DNA of 64,000 bases, taken from assembly GCF_001698225.1 (NCBI RefSeq), contig NZ_CP016594.1:1488001-1552000 (forward strand), given 5' to 3'. The stretch comes from Gordonia terrae (lineage in GTDB: Bacteria > Actinomycetota > Actinomycetes > Mycobacteriales > Mycobacteriaceae). Both the position numbers and the translations under genes were made by a program. The notes beneath the pieces are model-generated. The model saw only the letters and a program-made list of their open reading frames with translations, was not told the DNA's origin and did not search any database. Every line of letters begins with the position of its first letter. Position 1 is the stretch's first letter. Positions 18,489 to 28,514 of this stretch are shown piece by piece.

Positions 18489-18733
18489 CTCATCACTGGC
18501 GAGTGCGCCAACCACGATGTGAGGGCGGCAGGCCGCGCGGGTTCGAAGTCAGGACCACTCAGCTCGATTCGGCGGCTTCGTTCCCACCGGACGGGTTTGC
18601 CGACAGTTCGATCAGGGTGGTGGCAATATGACACCCGGACCGGCGACGCCATCGCGACTGTCGCCGCGCCTGCTGGCGCGCCGGTTTGCTCGGAACGATG
18701 ACGGGTAATCGGTTCATCGCGATACGGTCGGGT

Positions 18734-19984
18734 ATGGATTTCTCCCCGTCAGCGCGGTCGGCCGAACTCACCGAACGCGTGCGCAACTTCGTGACCACCG
18801 AGATCGAGCCGGTCGAACCCGAGATCCATCGGGACATCAAGGCCCGTCGCGACGGGGACGGCAACCCCTGGACGCCGTCGCCGATCATCGCCGACCTGCA
18901 GAAGAAGGCACGCTCGCAGGGGCTGTGGAACCTCTTCCTGCCTGCTGAGCACGCCGGTCGTTATGCCGCGGACTTCGGCACCGACGGCGGTGCGGGACTG
19001 TCCAACGCCGACTACGCGCCGATCGCCGAGGCGATGGGATCGTCGGGGCTCGCGCCCGTCATCTTCAACTGCAACGCACCCGACACCGGCAACATGGAGG
19101 TGCTGCTCCGGTACGGCACCGAGGAGCAGCGCAAGCAGTGGCTCGAGCCATTGCTGACCGCGGAGATCCGCAGCGCCTTCTGCATGACGGAGCCAGCCGT
19201 CGCGTCGTCGGATGCCACCAACATGGCCGCGACCGCCGTGCTCGACGGCGACGACGTCGTCATCAACGGAACCAAGTGGTTCTCCACCGGCGTGGGCCAT
19301 CCCGACTGCAAGGTCCTCATCTTCATGGGCGTCACCGATGCCGAGGCCGACCGGAAGTCGCGTCACACCATGGTGCTCATCCCGATCGACGCTCCCGGCG
19401 TGACCGTCGACCGGATGCTGACCACCATGGGCTATTTCGACGAGCCGTTCGGCCACGGTGAGGTCAGCTTCGACAACGTGCGCGTCCCCGCGTCGAACAT
19501 TCTGCTCGGACCCGGCCGCGCCTTCGAGATCGCGCAGGGGCGGCTCGGTCCGGGCCGGGTGCACCACTGCATGCGGGCGATCGGGCTCGCCGAGAAGTCA
19601 TTGGAACTCGGTGTGCGGCGGGCGCTCTCACGCGAGGCCTTCGGCAAGCAGCTCGCCCGTCTCGGCGGCAACAGCGAGCGCATCGCCGACGCCCGGATCG
19701 CGATCAACCGGTCGCGACTCCTCGTCCATCACGCGGCGTGGCTGCTCGACCAGGGCCTGTCCCGCGAAGCCGTGTCGGCGGTCAGCGAGATCAAGGTCGA
19801 GGTGCCCAACATGGCGCTCGGCGTCATCGACCTCGCCATCCAACTGCACGGCGGTGCCGGCATGACCGATGATTTCCCGCTGGCCCAGGCCTGGGTGGGC
19901 GCACGATCGCTGCGCCTGGCCGACGGCCCGGACGAGGTGCACCGCAACGTCGTTGCGCGCATCGAGTTCGGCAAGTACCGCTGA
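18734..19984 (+). CDS. Acyl-CoA dehydrogenase of the ACAD10/11-like group
   Basis: 416-residue FAD enzyme, longer than the short-chain type, with FCMTEPAVASSDATNMAATA, NGTKWFSTGVGHPDCKV and ending LADGPDEVHRNVVARIEFGKYR. In that last motif the catalytic position is expected to be Asp rather than the FEGTNQ Glu of the gene at 15540. It is 13 bp upstream of an APH-type kinase gene. This pairing matches the human ACAD10/11 fusions and bacterial LvaA/LvaC pairs that act on phosphorylated 4-hydroxyacyl-CoAs, so a role in 4-hydroxy-acid catabolism is inferred. ATG at 18734 chosen to match family length. Confidence 0.9.
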   Translation: MDFSPSARSAELTERVRNFVTTEIEPVEPEIHRDIKARRDGDGNPWTPSPIIADLQKKARSQGLWNLFLPAEHAGRYAADFGTDGGAGLSNADYAPIAEAMGSSGLAPVIFNCNAPDTGNMEVLLRYGTEEQRKQWLEPLLTAEIRSAFCMTEPAVASSDATNMAATAVLDGDDVVINGTKWFSTGVGHPDCKVLIFMGVTDAEADRKSRHTMVLIPIDAPGVTVDRMLTTMGYFDEPFGHGEVSFDNVRVPASNILLGPGRAFEIAQGRLGPGRVHHCMRAIGLAEKSLELGVRRALSREAFGKQLARLGGNSERIADARIAINRSRLLVHHAAWLLDQGLSREAVSAVSEIKVEVPNMALGVIDLAIQLHGGAGMTDDFPLAQAWVGARSLRLADGPDEVHRNVVARIEFGKYR

Positions 19985-19997
19985 TCGGGGGAACGAG

Positions 19998-21071
19998 ATG
20001 ACTGATGAAGTCGCGGGTGCAGGCGAGGTCCGCACCGAAGACGCATTCGACGTCGAGGCGGTGGCGAAGTGGCTCGAGGCCAACGCTGCGGATCCGGCCG
20101 GTCTCGACGCCGTCCCGGAGGTTCGCCAATTCGGCGGCGGCGCATCGAACCTCACATTCCTGCTGCGTTATCCGGCAAAGGATCTGATTCTGCGCCGGGC
20201 GCCGCGGGGGACCAAGGCGCGTGGCGCGCACGACATGGGACGGGAGTACCGGATTCAGTCCGAGCTCGCGACGGCCATCCGGTACATCGCGCCCATGATC
20301 GCGTTCTGCGACGACGAATCGGTGCTCGGCGCGGACTTCTACGTCATGGGCCGCATCGACGGTGTGATCCCGCGGACCGAATGGCCCGCCGACGTTCCGC
20401 TCGATGCCGAGCAGGCGCGCCGGCTCTGCCTCAACTTCATCGACACCCTGGTCGAGGTCCACTCGGTCGATCCGAGCGGCACCGGACTCGCCGACCTCGG
20501 CAAGGGGCACGGCTACGTACGCCGCCAGGTCGACGGATGGACCGCACGTTTCCGCAACGCCCACACCGACGACGTGCCCGACTTCGAGCCGACGATGGCC
20601 TGGCTGGCCGAGAACCAACCCGACGATGTTGCGAACTGCGTCATCCACAACGATTTCAAGCTCGACAACGTCGTCCTCGACCACGACGATCCCACCCGTG
20701 TCATCGGCATCCTGGACTGGGAGATGGCGACTCTGGGCGATCCGCTCATGGATGTCGCGGGGTCGATGGCCTATTGGATCCAGGCCGACGATCCGGAGGC
20801 CATGCAACTCATGCGGCGCGTCCCGACGCACCTGCCCGGCATGATCAGTCGCGCAGAATTCGTCGAGAAGTACTGCGAGCGGATGGGGTTCGACATGACT
20901 CCCGAACGCTGGCGTTGGTACGAGGTGTTCGGACTCTTCCGGGCGGGTGTCATCGCCCAGCAGATCTACTACCGCTATTACCACGGACAGACCACGAACA
21001 AGGCGTTCGAGCGGTTAGGTTATGCCGTGGGCATCCTCGGCGGGCGGTTGGACGAGCTCCTGCCCGACTGA
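19998..21071 (+). CDS. APH-family phosphotransferase, putative 4-hydroxyacyl-CoA kinase
   Basis: 357 residues of the aminoglycoside-phosphotransferase-like kinase fold: the N-lobe FGGGASNLTFLLRYP, the catalytic loop VIHNDFKLDNVVL and the metal-binding GILDWEMATLGDPLMDV are all present. Resistance is unlikely; homologues fused or adjacent to acyl-CoA dehydrogenases phosphorylate the 4-hydroxyl of acyl-CoAs. GGGGGAACGAG precedes the ATG at 19998. It lies 13 bp after the dehydrogenase and 28 bp before the permease, so the three form one transcription unit. Confidence 0.88.
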   Translation: MTDEVAGAGEVRTEDAFDVEAVAKWLEANAADPAGLDAVPEVRQFGGGASNLTFLLRYPAKDLILRRAPRGTKARGAHDMGREYRIQSELATAIRYIAPMIAFCDDESVLGADFYVMGRIDGVIPRTEWPADVPLDAEQARRLCLNFIDTLVEVHSVDPSGTGLADLGKGHGYVRRQVDGWTARFRNAHTDDVPDFEPTMAWLAENQPDDVANCVIHNDFKLDNVVLDHDDPTRVIGILDWEMATLGDPLMDVAGSMAYWIQADDPEAMQLMRRVPTHLPGMISRAEFVEKYCERMGFDMTPERWRWYEVFGLFRAGVIAQQIYYRYYHGQTTNKAFERLGYAVGILGGRLDELLPD

Positions 21072-21099
21072 CACGTTGCCGCCGAGAGGAACTCAGACC

Positions 21100-22572
21100 A
21101 TGGCCGAAGACCTGACCGCCCCGGCCGGTGTGGACGAGGAGTTCCAGGACAGCGGATATGCGCCGGAATTACGCAGGACACTGGGCGGTTTCGCGGTGTT
21201 CGCGATCTCCTTCGCGTTCATCTCGGTCGCCGTCGGTGTGTTCGCCACCTACGGCGACGTGCTCACCACGGCCGGCCCCGTCGGTATCTGGTTGTGGATT
21301 GTCGCGGCGATCGGTCAGACACTCATCGCGCTCGTGGTGGCCCAGTTCGCCGCGCGAATCGCGCTGAGCGGTTCGTCGTATCAGTGGGCATCGAGACTGG
21401 CCGGCCCGAAGATCGGCTGGTTCTTCGGTTGGCTGAGCTTCTGGTATCTCGCGATCGCCGTGGTGGCGATGGACAACGCACTGGCGAGCCAGGCGTTCAT
21501 GCCACTGGTGGGGATGGCCGAGAACGAGGACACCGCGAGGGTGATCACGTTGGTCATCCTCGTCGTGCAGGCGGTCCTCGTGATCGCGTCCACCCGGTTG
21601 CTCGGTCTGTTCACCTCGGCTGCGGTGGCCGTCGAGCTGGCCATCGTCGCGGTCCTGGTGATCGGGCTCGGCGCGGTGATGATCTTCACCGGCAGCGGAG
21701 ATCTCGACAATCTCGCCTCGCGCGGGGTCGCCGAGGGCGCCGCCGATTACTGGGCCATCGGTGGCGGGGTGATGGCCGCGATGGTCATGGGCCTGACCAC
21801 GCTGGTCGGTTTCGATTCCGCGGCCAACCTCGCCGAGGAGGCCAAGGACCCGTTCCGCAGTGTCCCGCGCGCCATCGTCGCATCGGTGGTCGCCGCTGCC
21901 GTGGTGGGTCTGATCTTCCTGATCGTGCTCACCATCGCCATCAAGGACGTCACGACGGTGAGTGCCGGGGGGTCTCCGGTCGCGGCGATCATCCGCGACC
22001 AACTGGGTCCTTTTGCTGAGCGAGTCCTGCTGGCGTGCATAGCGTTTGCGATGTTCGGTGCCGGCATGGTGGTGATGGCCGCATGTTCGCGGCAAGTGTT
22101 CGCGATGGCGCGCGACCAGCGGTTCCCGGCCCACCGGTTGATGCGCCGGGTCAACCCGGCGACCCAGACGCCGGTCCCGGCGACCCTGCTCATCCTCGCC
22201 GTGGGGGTGGTGCTCATGGTGGCCCTGCCCGGTGACGCACTCATCGAACTCATCATCGCCTCGACGATCCTGCCCGCCCTGATCTACGGCGGCATCGTCG
22301 TCCTCTATCTGGGAGTGCGCAAGCGGTTGGAGCACAAGGAGGGCGGTTTCAGCCTCGGCCGGTACGAGCTTCCCGTCGCCGTCGCCGCACTGATCTGGGT
22401 GTGCTTCGCGCTCTTCGTCCTCGTCACGCCCGACGAGGCGACGGTCCCCACCCTGATCGTCGGCGGTCTCATCGTCGTGGGTGCGCTCTACTTCGCGGTG
22501 ATGATGGTCCGCAATCGCGCTGTGCTCGATCACGAACCGGGCGCCGACGAGTTCGCGCCGCGAGAACCCTAG
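21100..22572 (+). CDS. APC-family amino acid/amine permease
   Basis: 490-residue integral membrane protein with about 12 transmembrane helices, beginning at LRRTLGGFAVFAISFAFISVAVGVF. The first-helix signature and segments such as GSSYQWASRLAGPKIGWFFGW and FDSAANLAEEAKDP are typical of APC-superfamily permeases for amino acids, GABA or choline-like amines. It follows the kinase gene by 28 bp. The stop overlaps by 4 bp the end of the convergent DUF2530 gene. The substrate cannot be inferred. Confidence 0.92.
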   Translation: MAEDLTAPAGVDEEFQDSGYAPELRRTLGGFAVFAISFAFISVAVGVFATYGDVLTTAGPVGIWLWIVAAIGQTLIALVVAQFAARIALSGSSYQWASRLAGPKIGWFFGWLSFWYLAIAVVAMDNALASQAFMPLVGMAENEDTARVITLVILVVQAVLVIASTRLLGLFTSAAVAVELAIVAVLVIGLGAVMIFTGSGDLDNLASRGVAEGAADYWAIGGGVMAAMVMGLTTLVGFDSAANLAEEAKDPFRSVPRAIVASVVAAAVVGLIFLIVLTIAIKDVTTVSAGGSPVAAIIRDQLGPFAERVLLACIAFAMFGAGMVVMAACSRQVFAMARDQRFPAHRLMRRVNPATQTPVPATLLILAVGVVLMVALPGDALIELIIASTILPALIYGGIVVLYLGVRKRLEHKEGGFSLGRYELPVAVAALIWVCFALFVLVTPDEATVPTLIVGGLIVVGALYFAVMMVRNRAVLDHEPGADEFAPREP

Positions 22573-22817
22573 TCGAGCCCCTCCTGCGCGCCGCGGTCAC
22601 CGCGTCGGACGCCGGCACGCTGCACGAGGACGATCGTCGTCCCGAGCAGGCCGACGGCCAGCCCGACAAGACAGATCGGGAGCGCGCGGTCGCCGCCGAG
22701 ATCGGTGACGGCCACGAGCACAGTGGCGATCACCCACGCGACCATCCCGACCACGATCACCGGCTCCGGGGCGCGCAGTGCGCGGGGTAGTTCGGGGATC
22801 TCAGGTGTCGCGGACAT
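22569..22817 (-). CDS. Small membrane protein, DUF2530-type (Rv0879c-like)
   Basis: 82-residue protein with two predicted transmembrane helices (about 18-38 and 47-68) and a charged C terminus. Position next to the MarR gene matches Rv0879c, a DUF2530 protein of M. tuberculosis. Its start at 22817 is only 24 bp from the divergent NCS2 permease start. Function unknown. Confidence 0.75.
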   Translation of the reverse strand: MSATPEIPELPRALRAPEPVIVVGMVAWVIATVLVAVTDLGGDRALPICLVGLAVGLLGTTIVLVQRAGVRRGDRGAQEGLD

Positions 22818-22841
22818 GGACAACAGGGTAGCTTTCGGAAC

Positions 22842-24410
<1,569 letters not shown>

Positions 24411-24514
24411 CGGACTCGCGCGACGTTCGTCCGGGTTTGCCCGATTCAGTGTCGTCCGCCCGATGCAATTTGGTTGCGGTCGGGGCTGGGTACCGTTTTC
24501 CTGGCCTACCCTTT

Positions 24515-24528
24515 GTGAATGCATTCAC
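24515..24528. promoter_or_regulatory. Perfect 14-bp palindrome over the MarR start codon
   Basis: GTGAATGCATTCAC is a perfect palindrome whose centre covers the ATG at 24519. A -10-like TACCCT (24507-24512) lies 6 bp before the start codon, so the mRNA is probably leaderless and the site an autorepression operator. Binding is inferred. Confidence 0.5.
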
Positions 24529-24983
24529 CATACGGTGACGGAAGTCTGTCGGGCGATCTGTCCCTCGCCGTGGTGCGCCTCGCGCGCCGACTCCGGGGTC
24601 GGCGCGAGAACAAACTCGTATCGCTCACACAGCTGTCCGCCCTCAACACCCTCCACCACGAAGGACCGATGACGCCGGGCGCACTCGCGGCCGCCGAGCG
24701 GGTCCGCCCTCCGTCCATGACCCGGGTGATCGCGTCGCTGTCGGATCTGGGGATGATCAAGCGCGAACCGCACCCGACCGACGGCCGCCAGGCCATCGTG
24801 ACGTTGTCGCCGGAGGGTGTCGATGTCGTGATCGACGAACTCGCCGCACGCAAGGCGTGGTTGAGCGACCGACTCGCCGAACTCTCCGCCGACGAGCGGG
24901 AGATCCTGCGCGAGGGCGTGCAGATCGTCAACAAGATCCTCGGACAGGCCGACACCGACGTACCGCGCTCACGCGCGATCTGA
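24519..24983 (+). CDS. MarR-family transcriptional regulator (Rv0880-like)
   Basis: 154-residue winged-helix regulator. The helix-turn-helix is LAAAERVRPPSMTRVIASLSDLGMIKREPHPTDGRQAIVTLSPEG (about 53-97), including the wing DxRQ motif. Family members bind DNA as dimers and are released by small ligands. The position downstream of DUF2530 matches Rv0880 in M. tuberculosis. A perfect palindrome overlaps its start codon. The target beyond itself is unknown; the purine permease upstream is a candidate. Confidence 0.9.
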   Translation: MHSPYGDGSLSGDLSLAVVRLARRLRGRRENKLVSLTQLSALNTLHHEGPMTPGALAAAERVRPPSMTRVIASLSDLGMIKREPHPTDGRQAIVTLSPEGVDVVIDELAARKAWLSDRLAELSADEREILREGVQIVNKILGQADTDVPRSRAI

Positions 24984-25083
24984 TCCCTGCTCCCTGGTCC
25001 GGAACTTCCGCGAACCGCTGGTCCTGATCCGAAAGAAGCACGGCCTACCGCCCCCTAATCCGAAAGAACCACAAACCCACTGG

Positions 25084-25180
25084 TCCCTGAGGTGCGAGGA
25101 GCGATAGCGACGAGCCTCGAAGGGCCTGGTGAGATACCCTGCGAGACCCTTCGAGGCTCGCTTCGCTCGCACCTCAGGGA
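25084..25180. repeat. REP-like palindromic element, copy A
   Basis: Two arms of about 34-41 bp form an imperfect inverted repeat around a 32-bp centre. The arms start with TCCCTGAGGTGCGAG and end near CCTCGAAGGG; the right arm is the complement with CTCGCTTCGCTCGCACCTC. The 305-bp gap it occupies (24984-25288) holds no gene; it also carries short GGTCC/CCGAAAGAA repeats near 25010-25080. Related sequence occurs at 48718-48764 and 50684-50773. Confidence 0.8.
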
Positions 25181-25288
25181 GCAGAAGATGAACGCTCCTG
25201 TCGTCGTCCACTACAGCCGCGAGGTCCGCTGACCGGTCTCCCCGCTCCGTGAGGAGTCCCGGAGCTTGCGGAGGGACGTCTCGAAGGG

Positions 25289-26542
25289 TCAGAAGAACGT
25301 GCCGGAGAACGGTGCGCGATCGGTCATGAACGCGTGGTCGAGGGCCCTCAGCGTCGCCGGGGAGTCGACGTGCAGGCGTCCCGCCGCCGCGAAGGCCGAG
25401 GGGCGGATCCCGCCCAGGTAGATGCTGGAGAGCACCGAGATGTCCAGCCGCACAGTGGGCGTCGCACCCGCCTTCGCCGGCGCGACGATCGCCCCGCCCT
25501 CGCGTACCGAGATGTCGAAAACGCCTCCGTGCCCGCGGAACTCGTCGGTCACCTCGATCACGGCGTCGAGATCGGCCGCATAGTGGCGGGCGCCGAGCGC
25601 TGCCGGGACGTCGAGGATGCGCAGCCACATCGTGTCCGAGGTGCCGGTCACCGACACCGACCGCGGATTGACCAGTTTCTGTGGCAGCGGATCGTCGACG
25701 GGGATGCTCGCGGTGATCGACGGGATGAGGTCGAGGTTGATCAGAACGCGCCACAGGTCGGTGTGCGCGTCGTCGGTGACCGCGAAGACCTCGTTGACCT
25801 CGCCGCGCACCGCGCCGGTCTCGTCCTTGTAGATGCGGTAGCTCGCGTAGCCGTCGGCGTGCAGCAGGTAGTGCAGTCCGCTCGCCGACAGGGGCCGCTC
25901 CGACGCCCGGTCGGCCAGGATGGGATTCCACCAGGCGGGGGTGCGGGTGAGGGCGCCTGGCGTGGTGAGGGTCCACCGGGCGTGGAGGTCGGGGATCGCC
26001 GCGGCCACCGCGTCGGCGTCGGCGTACCGGACGGTGGCGTCCTCGGGCTGCGCGGCCCGCATCGCCGCGCCCGGCGTCAACGACACCGAGTTCGCGAAAC
26101 ACGCCGGGCCGAAGCCGAACCGTTCGTAGATGGTTCCCTCGCTGGCGGTGAGGATCCCGAAGGTGTACTTCTCCGTCTCCCACTGCTCGACGAGTTCGGT
26201 GAGCATGCGGCGCAGGATGCCGCGACGCCGGTGGGTCGAGGCGACCGACACCCACGACAGTCCGGCCGCGTCGGACACACCGCCTCCGGGCAGCGACATC
26301 GACATCCGGTAGAACATCGCCACCCCGACGAGCGGTCGGGCGTCCAGACCGGTGTCGCGCACCAGCACGACGTCGTCGTCGGCGACCTTGCCCCGCAGAT
26401 CGGCGACCTCGTCGTCGGGCAGCGGGTTGCGCATGGCGAACGCACGGGCATCGGTGGTGATGATGTCGGCCCAGTCCGCGTCGGTGGCGCGGTCGAGGGA
26501 CAGACGTGACATCGGAGTCGAATCGCTGGTCACGCCTTCCAC
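25289..26542 (-). CDS. Eis-like GNAT N-acetyltransferase
   Basis: About 417 residues, close to the 402-residue Eis protein of M. tuberculosis. It has an N-terminal GNAT domain with VASTHRRRGILRRML (acetyl-CoA pyrophosphate loop), GTIYERFGFGPA with the general-acid Tyr, a second acyltransferase-like domain, a SCP2-like domain, and ends in GTFF, where the terminal carboxylate is catalytic in Eis. Eis enzymes acetylate amines of aminoglycosides and protein lysines; the substrate here is unknown. The start is uncertain: GTG at 26542 or 26533, or ATG at 26512. It is divergent from the rRNA methyltransferase by about 50 bp. Confidence 0.88.
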   Translation of the reverse strand: MEGVTSDSTPMSRLSLDRATDADWADIITTDARAFAMRNPLPDDEVADLRGKVADDDVVLVRDTGLDARPLVGVAMFYRMSMSLPGGGVSDAAGLSWVSVASTHRRRGILRRMLTELVEQWETEKYTFGILTASEGTIYERFGFGPACFANSVSLTPGAAMRAAQPEDATVRYADADAVAAAIPDLHARWTLTTPGALTRTPAWWNPILADRASERPLSASGLHYLLHADGYASYRIYKDETGAVRGEVNEVFAVTDDAHTDLWRVLINLDLIPSITASIPVDDPLPQKLVNPRSVSVTGTSDTMWLRILDVPAALGARHYAADLDAVIEVTDEFRGHGGVFDISVREGGAIVAPAKAGATPTVRLDISVLSSIYLGGIRPSAFAAAGRLHVDSPATLRALDHAFMTDRAPFSGTFF

Positions 26543-26592
26543 AGTTTCACACCCGTGCGCTGCCGGTTTCGTCCGGGTGGCACACTGTTGCG

Positions 26593-27447
26593 GTGCCCGG
26601 GCTCGCAGTGAACGTGATCGACATCGACGACCCGGCGGACCCGCGGGTCGACGACTTCCGCGATCTGAACTCCGTCGACCGACGACCGGACCTGCCGGTC
26701 CTGCCCGGTGGGCGTCCCGGTCGCGGTCTCGTCATCGCCGAGGGCGTCCTCGTCGCGCAGCGGATGATCGCCTCGCGCTTCGAGACCCATGCATTCCTGG
26801 GTGTCGCCAAGCGGCTCGACGAACTCGACGCCGATCTGCGGGACCCCTCGCTGACCGGCGTGCCGTTCTTCCGTGCCACCGCCGAGGTGATGGCCGAGGT
26901 CGTCGGCTTCCACCTCAACCGGGGCGTGCTCGCGGTCGCCCGGCGCCCGGTGGCGCTCACGGTGCCCGACATCCTCTCCAGCGCACGGACCGTCGCGATC
27001 CTCGAAGGTGTCAACGACCACGAGAACATCGGTTCGATCTTTCGCAACGCCGCCGGATTGGGCGTCGACGCAGTACTTTTCGGTCAGGGTTGCGCCGATC
27101 CGCTGTACCGCCGGTGCGTGCGGGTGTCGATGGGTCATGCACTGCTCGTGCCGTTCGCGCGGTTCGACGACTGGCCGCGCGGTCTGGACCTCCTGCGGGA
27201 CCGCGACTTCCAACTGGTCTCGATGACACCCGACCCCGACGCCGTGACCCTCGCCGAAGCCGTCACCGCCGAGAAGGTCGGTTTCCTCGTCGGGGCCGAG
27301 GGGCCCGGCCTGACGGCGTCGGCGATGGCGGCGACCGACGTGAAGGCCCGGATTCCGATGAGCCGGGGCACCGACTCGCTGAACGTGGCGACCGCGGCGG
27401 CCGTTGCGTTCTACGAACGCGCACGATCGGGCACGATGGGGGAGTGA
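26593..27447 (+). CDS. SpoU/TrmH-family RNA 2'-O-methyltransferase (Rv0881-like)
   Basis: 284 residues. The C-terminal SPOUT domain shows all three motifs: NIGSIFRNAAGLGVDAVLF, VGAEGPGLT and IPMSRGTDSLNVATAAAVAFYE, which form the trefoil knot binding SAM. The N-terminal 115 residues form the substrate-recognition part. It likely modifies rRNA, as Rv0881 is annotated. GTG at 26593 is preferred over an upstream ATG at 26506 that overlaps the divergent Eis-like gene start. It is translationally coupled with the next gene by a GTGA overlap. Confidence 0.93.
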   Translation: MPGLAVNVIDIDDPADPRVDDFRDLNSVDRRPDLPVLPGGRPGRGLVIAEGVLVAQRMIASRFETHAFLGVAKRLDELDADLRDPSLTGVPFFRATAEVMAEVVGFHLNRGVLAVARRPVALTVPDILSSARTVAILEGVNDHENIGSIFRNAAGLGVDAVLFGQGCADPLYRRCVRVSMGHALLVPFARFDDWPRGLDLLRDRDFQLVSMTPDPDAVTLAEAVTAEKVGFLVGAEGPGLTASAMAATDVKARIPMSRGTDSLNVATAAAVAFYERARSGTMGE

Positions 27448-27743
27448 CCGTCGAGTCGGAGAGCGGCGAGCCGACGCCGTGGGCCCTGGGGATCATCGTC
27501 GGCGTCTTCAGTGCGTTGTTCGCCGCGTTCGTCCTGGTCGGCGTCTATCAACTCATCGGCGGGATATTCCGCTTCCTCGGCATCGCCGCGGTCCTGGTCG
27601 TCGCGGGTGGACTCGGCTGGACCCTGTGGGAGTTCCGGGCGCGACCCGTGTGGCGCTGGGTGGTCTGGGGGTTGCTGCTCGGCTTCCTCGCCGGCGTCGC
27701 GTCGTCGATCGCGTTGCTCGCGCTGGGCCGTCCCGCTGCCTGA
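27444..27743 (+). CDS. Small membrane protein, DUF2537-like (Rv0882 position)
   Basis: 99-residue protein with three predicted transmembrane helices (about 13-35, 39-58 and 71-93). The GTG start overlaps the stop of the methyltransferase gene as GTGA. The pair corresponds to Rv0881-Rv0882. The DUF2537 name is from synteny; no function is known. It ends 3 bp from the convergent gene at 27747. Confidence 0.75.
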   Translation: MTVESESGEPTPWALGIIVGVFSALFAAFVLVGVYQLIGGIFRFLGIAAVLVVAGGLGWTLWEFRARPVWRWVVWGLLLGFLAGVASSIALLALGRPAA

Positions 27744-27746
27744 CTC

Positions 27747-28514
27747 TCAGAAGCCGAAGTACTCGCGGATGCGGCCTCGCTTGCGGGCATGCTCGTCCGG
27801 CGGGGCCGTCCGCTCCTGCGTGCGCGAAGCCGTTGCCGCCCGGTAGTTGTCGTAGTCGGCCGCGGTCGGCTCGTACTCGGCCGGGTGAAGGGCGAAGCAG
27901 GTGACGGTGATCGACGAAGGGTCGAGATCGGACTCCGCGAGCGGGTGGGTGTAGCGGAACCCGAGCCACGCGCGATTCGACTCCTCGGCGAGGTGTGCGG
28001 GGTGAAAGGGCAGCGACATCGGCGCGGTGGGCACGCCCTCGGCATGACTCAGCGGGTGTTCACCACCCCAGAACGGTTTCTCGAAGGTGAACGGCAGGCC
28101 GTGGTCCTCGTGGATGGTCACGGGGTCGGCCGCGAAGGAGCGGCGTAGCGTCCCCGACTCCCATCGAGCGAACACGCCGAGGGACGTGTCCGGCTCGGCG
28201 TACAGCAGGGTCGTCGTCGCGCTGGGGCGGATCCGTGCGAGTGCGCGGGTCAGTGTCGACGGTGCTTTCGTCTCGAACAGCGAGCAGGACACGACGGCCA
28301 GCGGGCCGTAGAAGCCGGCGTAGACGTGGGTGTCGCGGGCTGCGGCGGCGGTCGCGAGATCGGTGTCCACGAGGGGGACGAGCACACTGTCGCCGAAGAC
28401 GGCGGAGGCCAGCTGATGGGCGTGCTGAGAGTCATTGGCCGGACCGGTGCGGAGGATCGAGGCCGGATCGTCGGAGTCGATGAACCAGACGGTGGCCGCG
28501 CGCGCCGAGGCCAC
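27747..28514 (-). CDS. Conserved hypothetical protein downstream of sepH
   Basis: 255-residue soluble protein. It starts MASARAATVWFIDSDDPASILR and has VYAGFYGPLAVVSC, FARWESGTLRRSF and the central FWGGEHPL motif; the end is basic (KRGRIREYFGF). The pattern resembles the DUF6928 group of actinobacteria, which is my best guess. Its GTG start follows the TGA of sepH with no gap, so it is translated from the sepH transcript. A link to cell division is inferred from that position only. Confidence 0.7.
   Translation of the reverse strand: MASARAATVWFIDSDDPASILRTGPANDSQHAHQLASAVFGDSVLVPLVDTDLATAAAARDTHVYAGFYGPLAVVSCSLFETKAPSTLTRALARIRPSATTTLLYAEPDTSLGVFARWESGTLRRSFAADPVTIHEDHGLPFTFEKPFWGGEHPLSHAEGVPTAPMSLPFHPAHLAEESNRAWLGFRYTHPLAESDLDPSSITVTCFALHPAEYEPTAADYDNYRAATASRTQERTAPPDEHARKRGRIREYFGF

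Larger units (their letters stand above)
18171..18733. other. 563-bp intergenic region without a supportable gene
   Basis: No reading frame here has coding character or a ribosome binding site. It holds two strong inverted repeats listed separately (18413-18453 and 18460-18488). The base composition is less GC-rich than the neighbours. Its 3' end must contain the promoter of the downstream acyl-CoA dehydrogenase gene. Confidence 0.6.

Noticed and set aside
19998..21071. An aminoglycoside resistance gene
   Set aside because: The kinase fold is shared, but the operon with an acyl-CoA dehydrogenase points to acyl-CoA metabolism.
21169..22533. A 454-codon frame opposite the APC permease
   Set aside because: Its His/Asp/Glu/Arg-rich translation has no domain and mirrors the permease's codon pattern.
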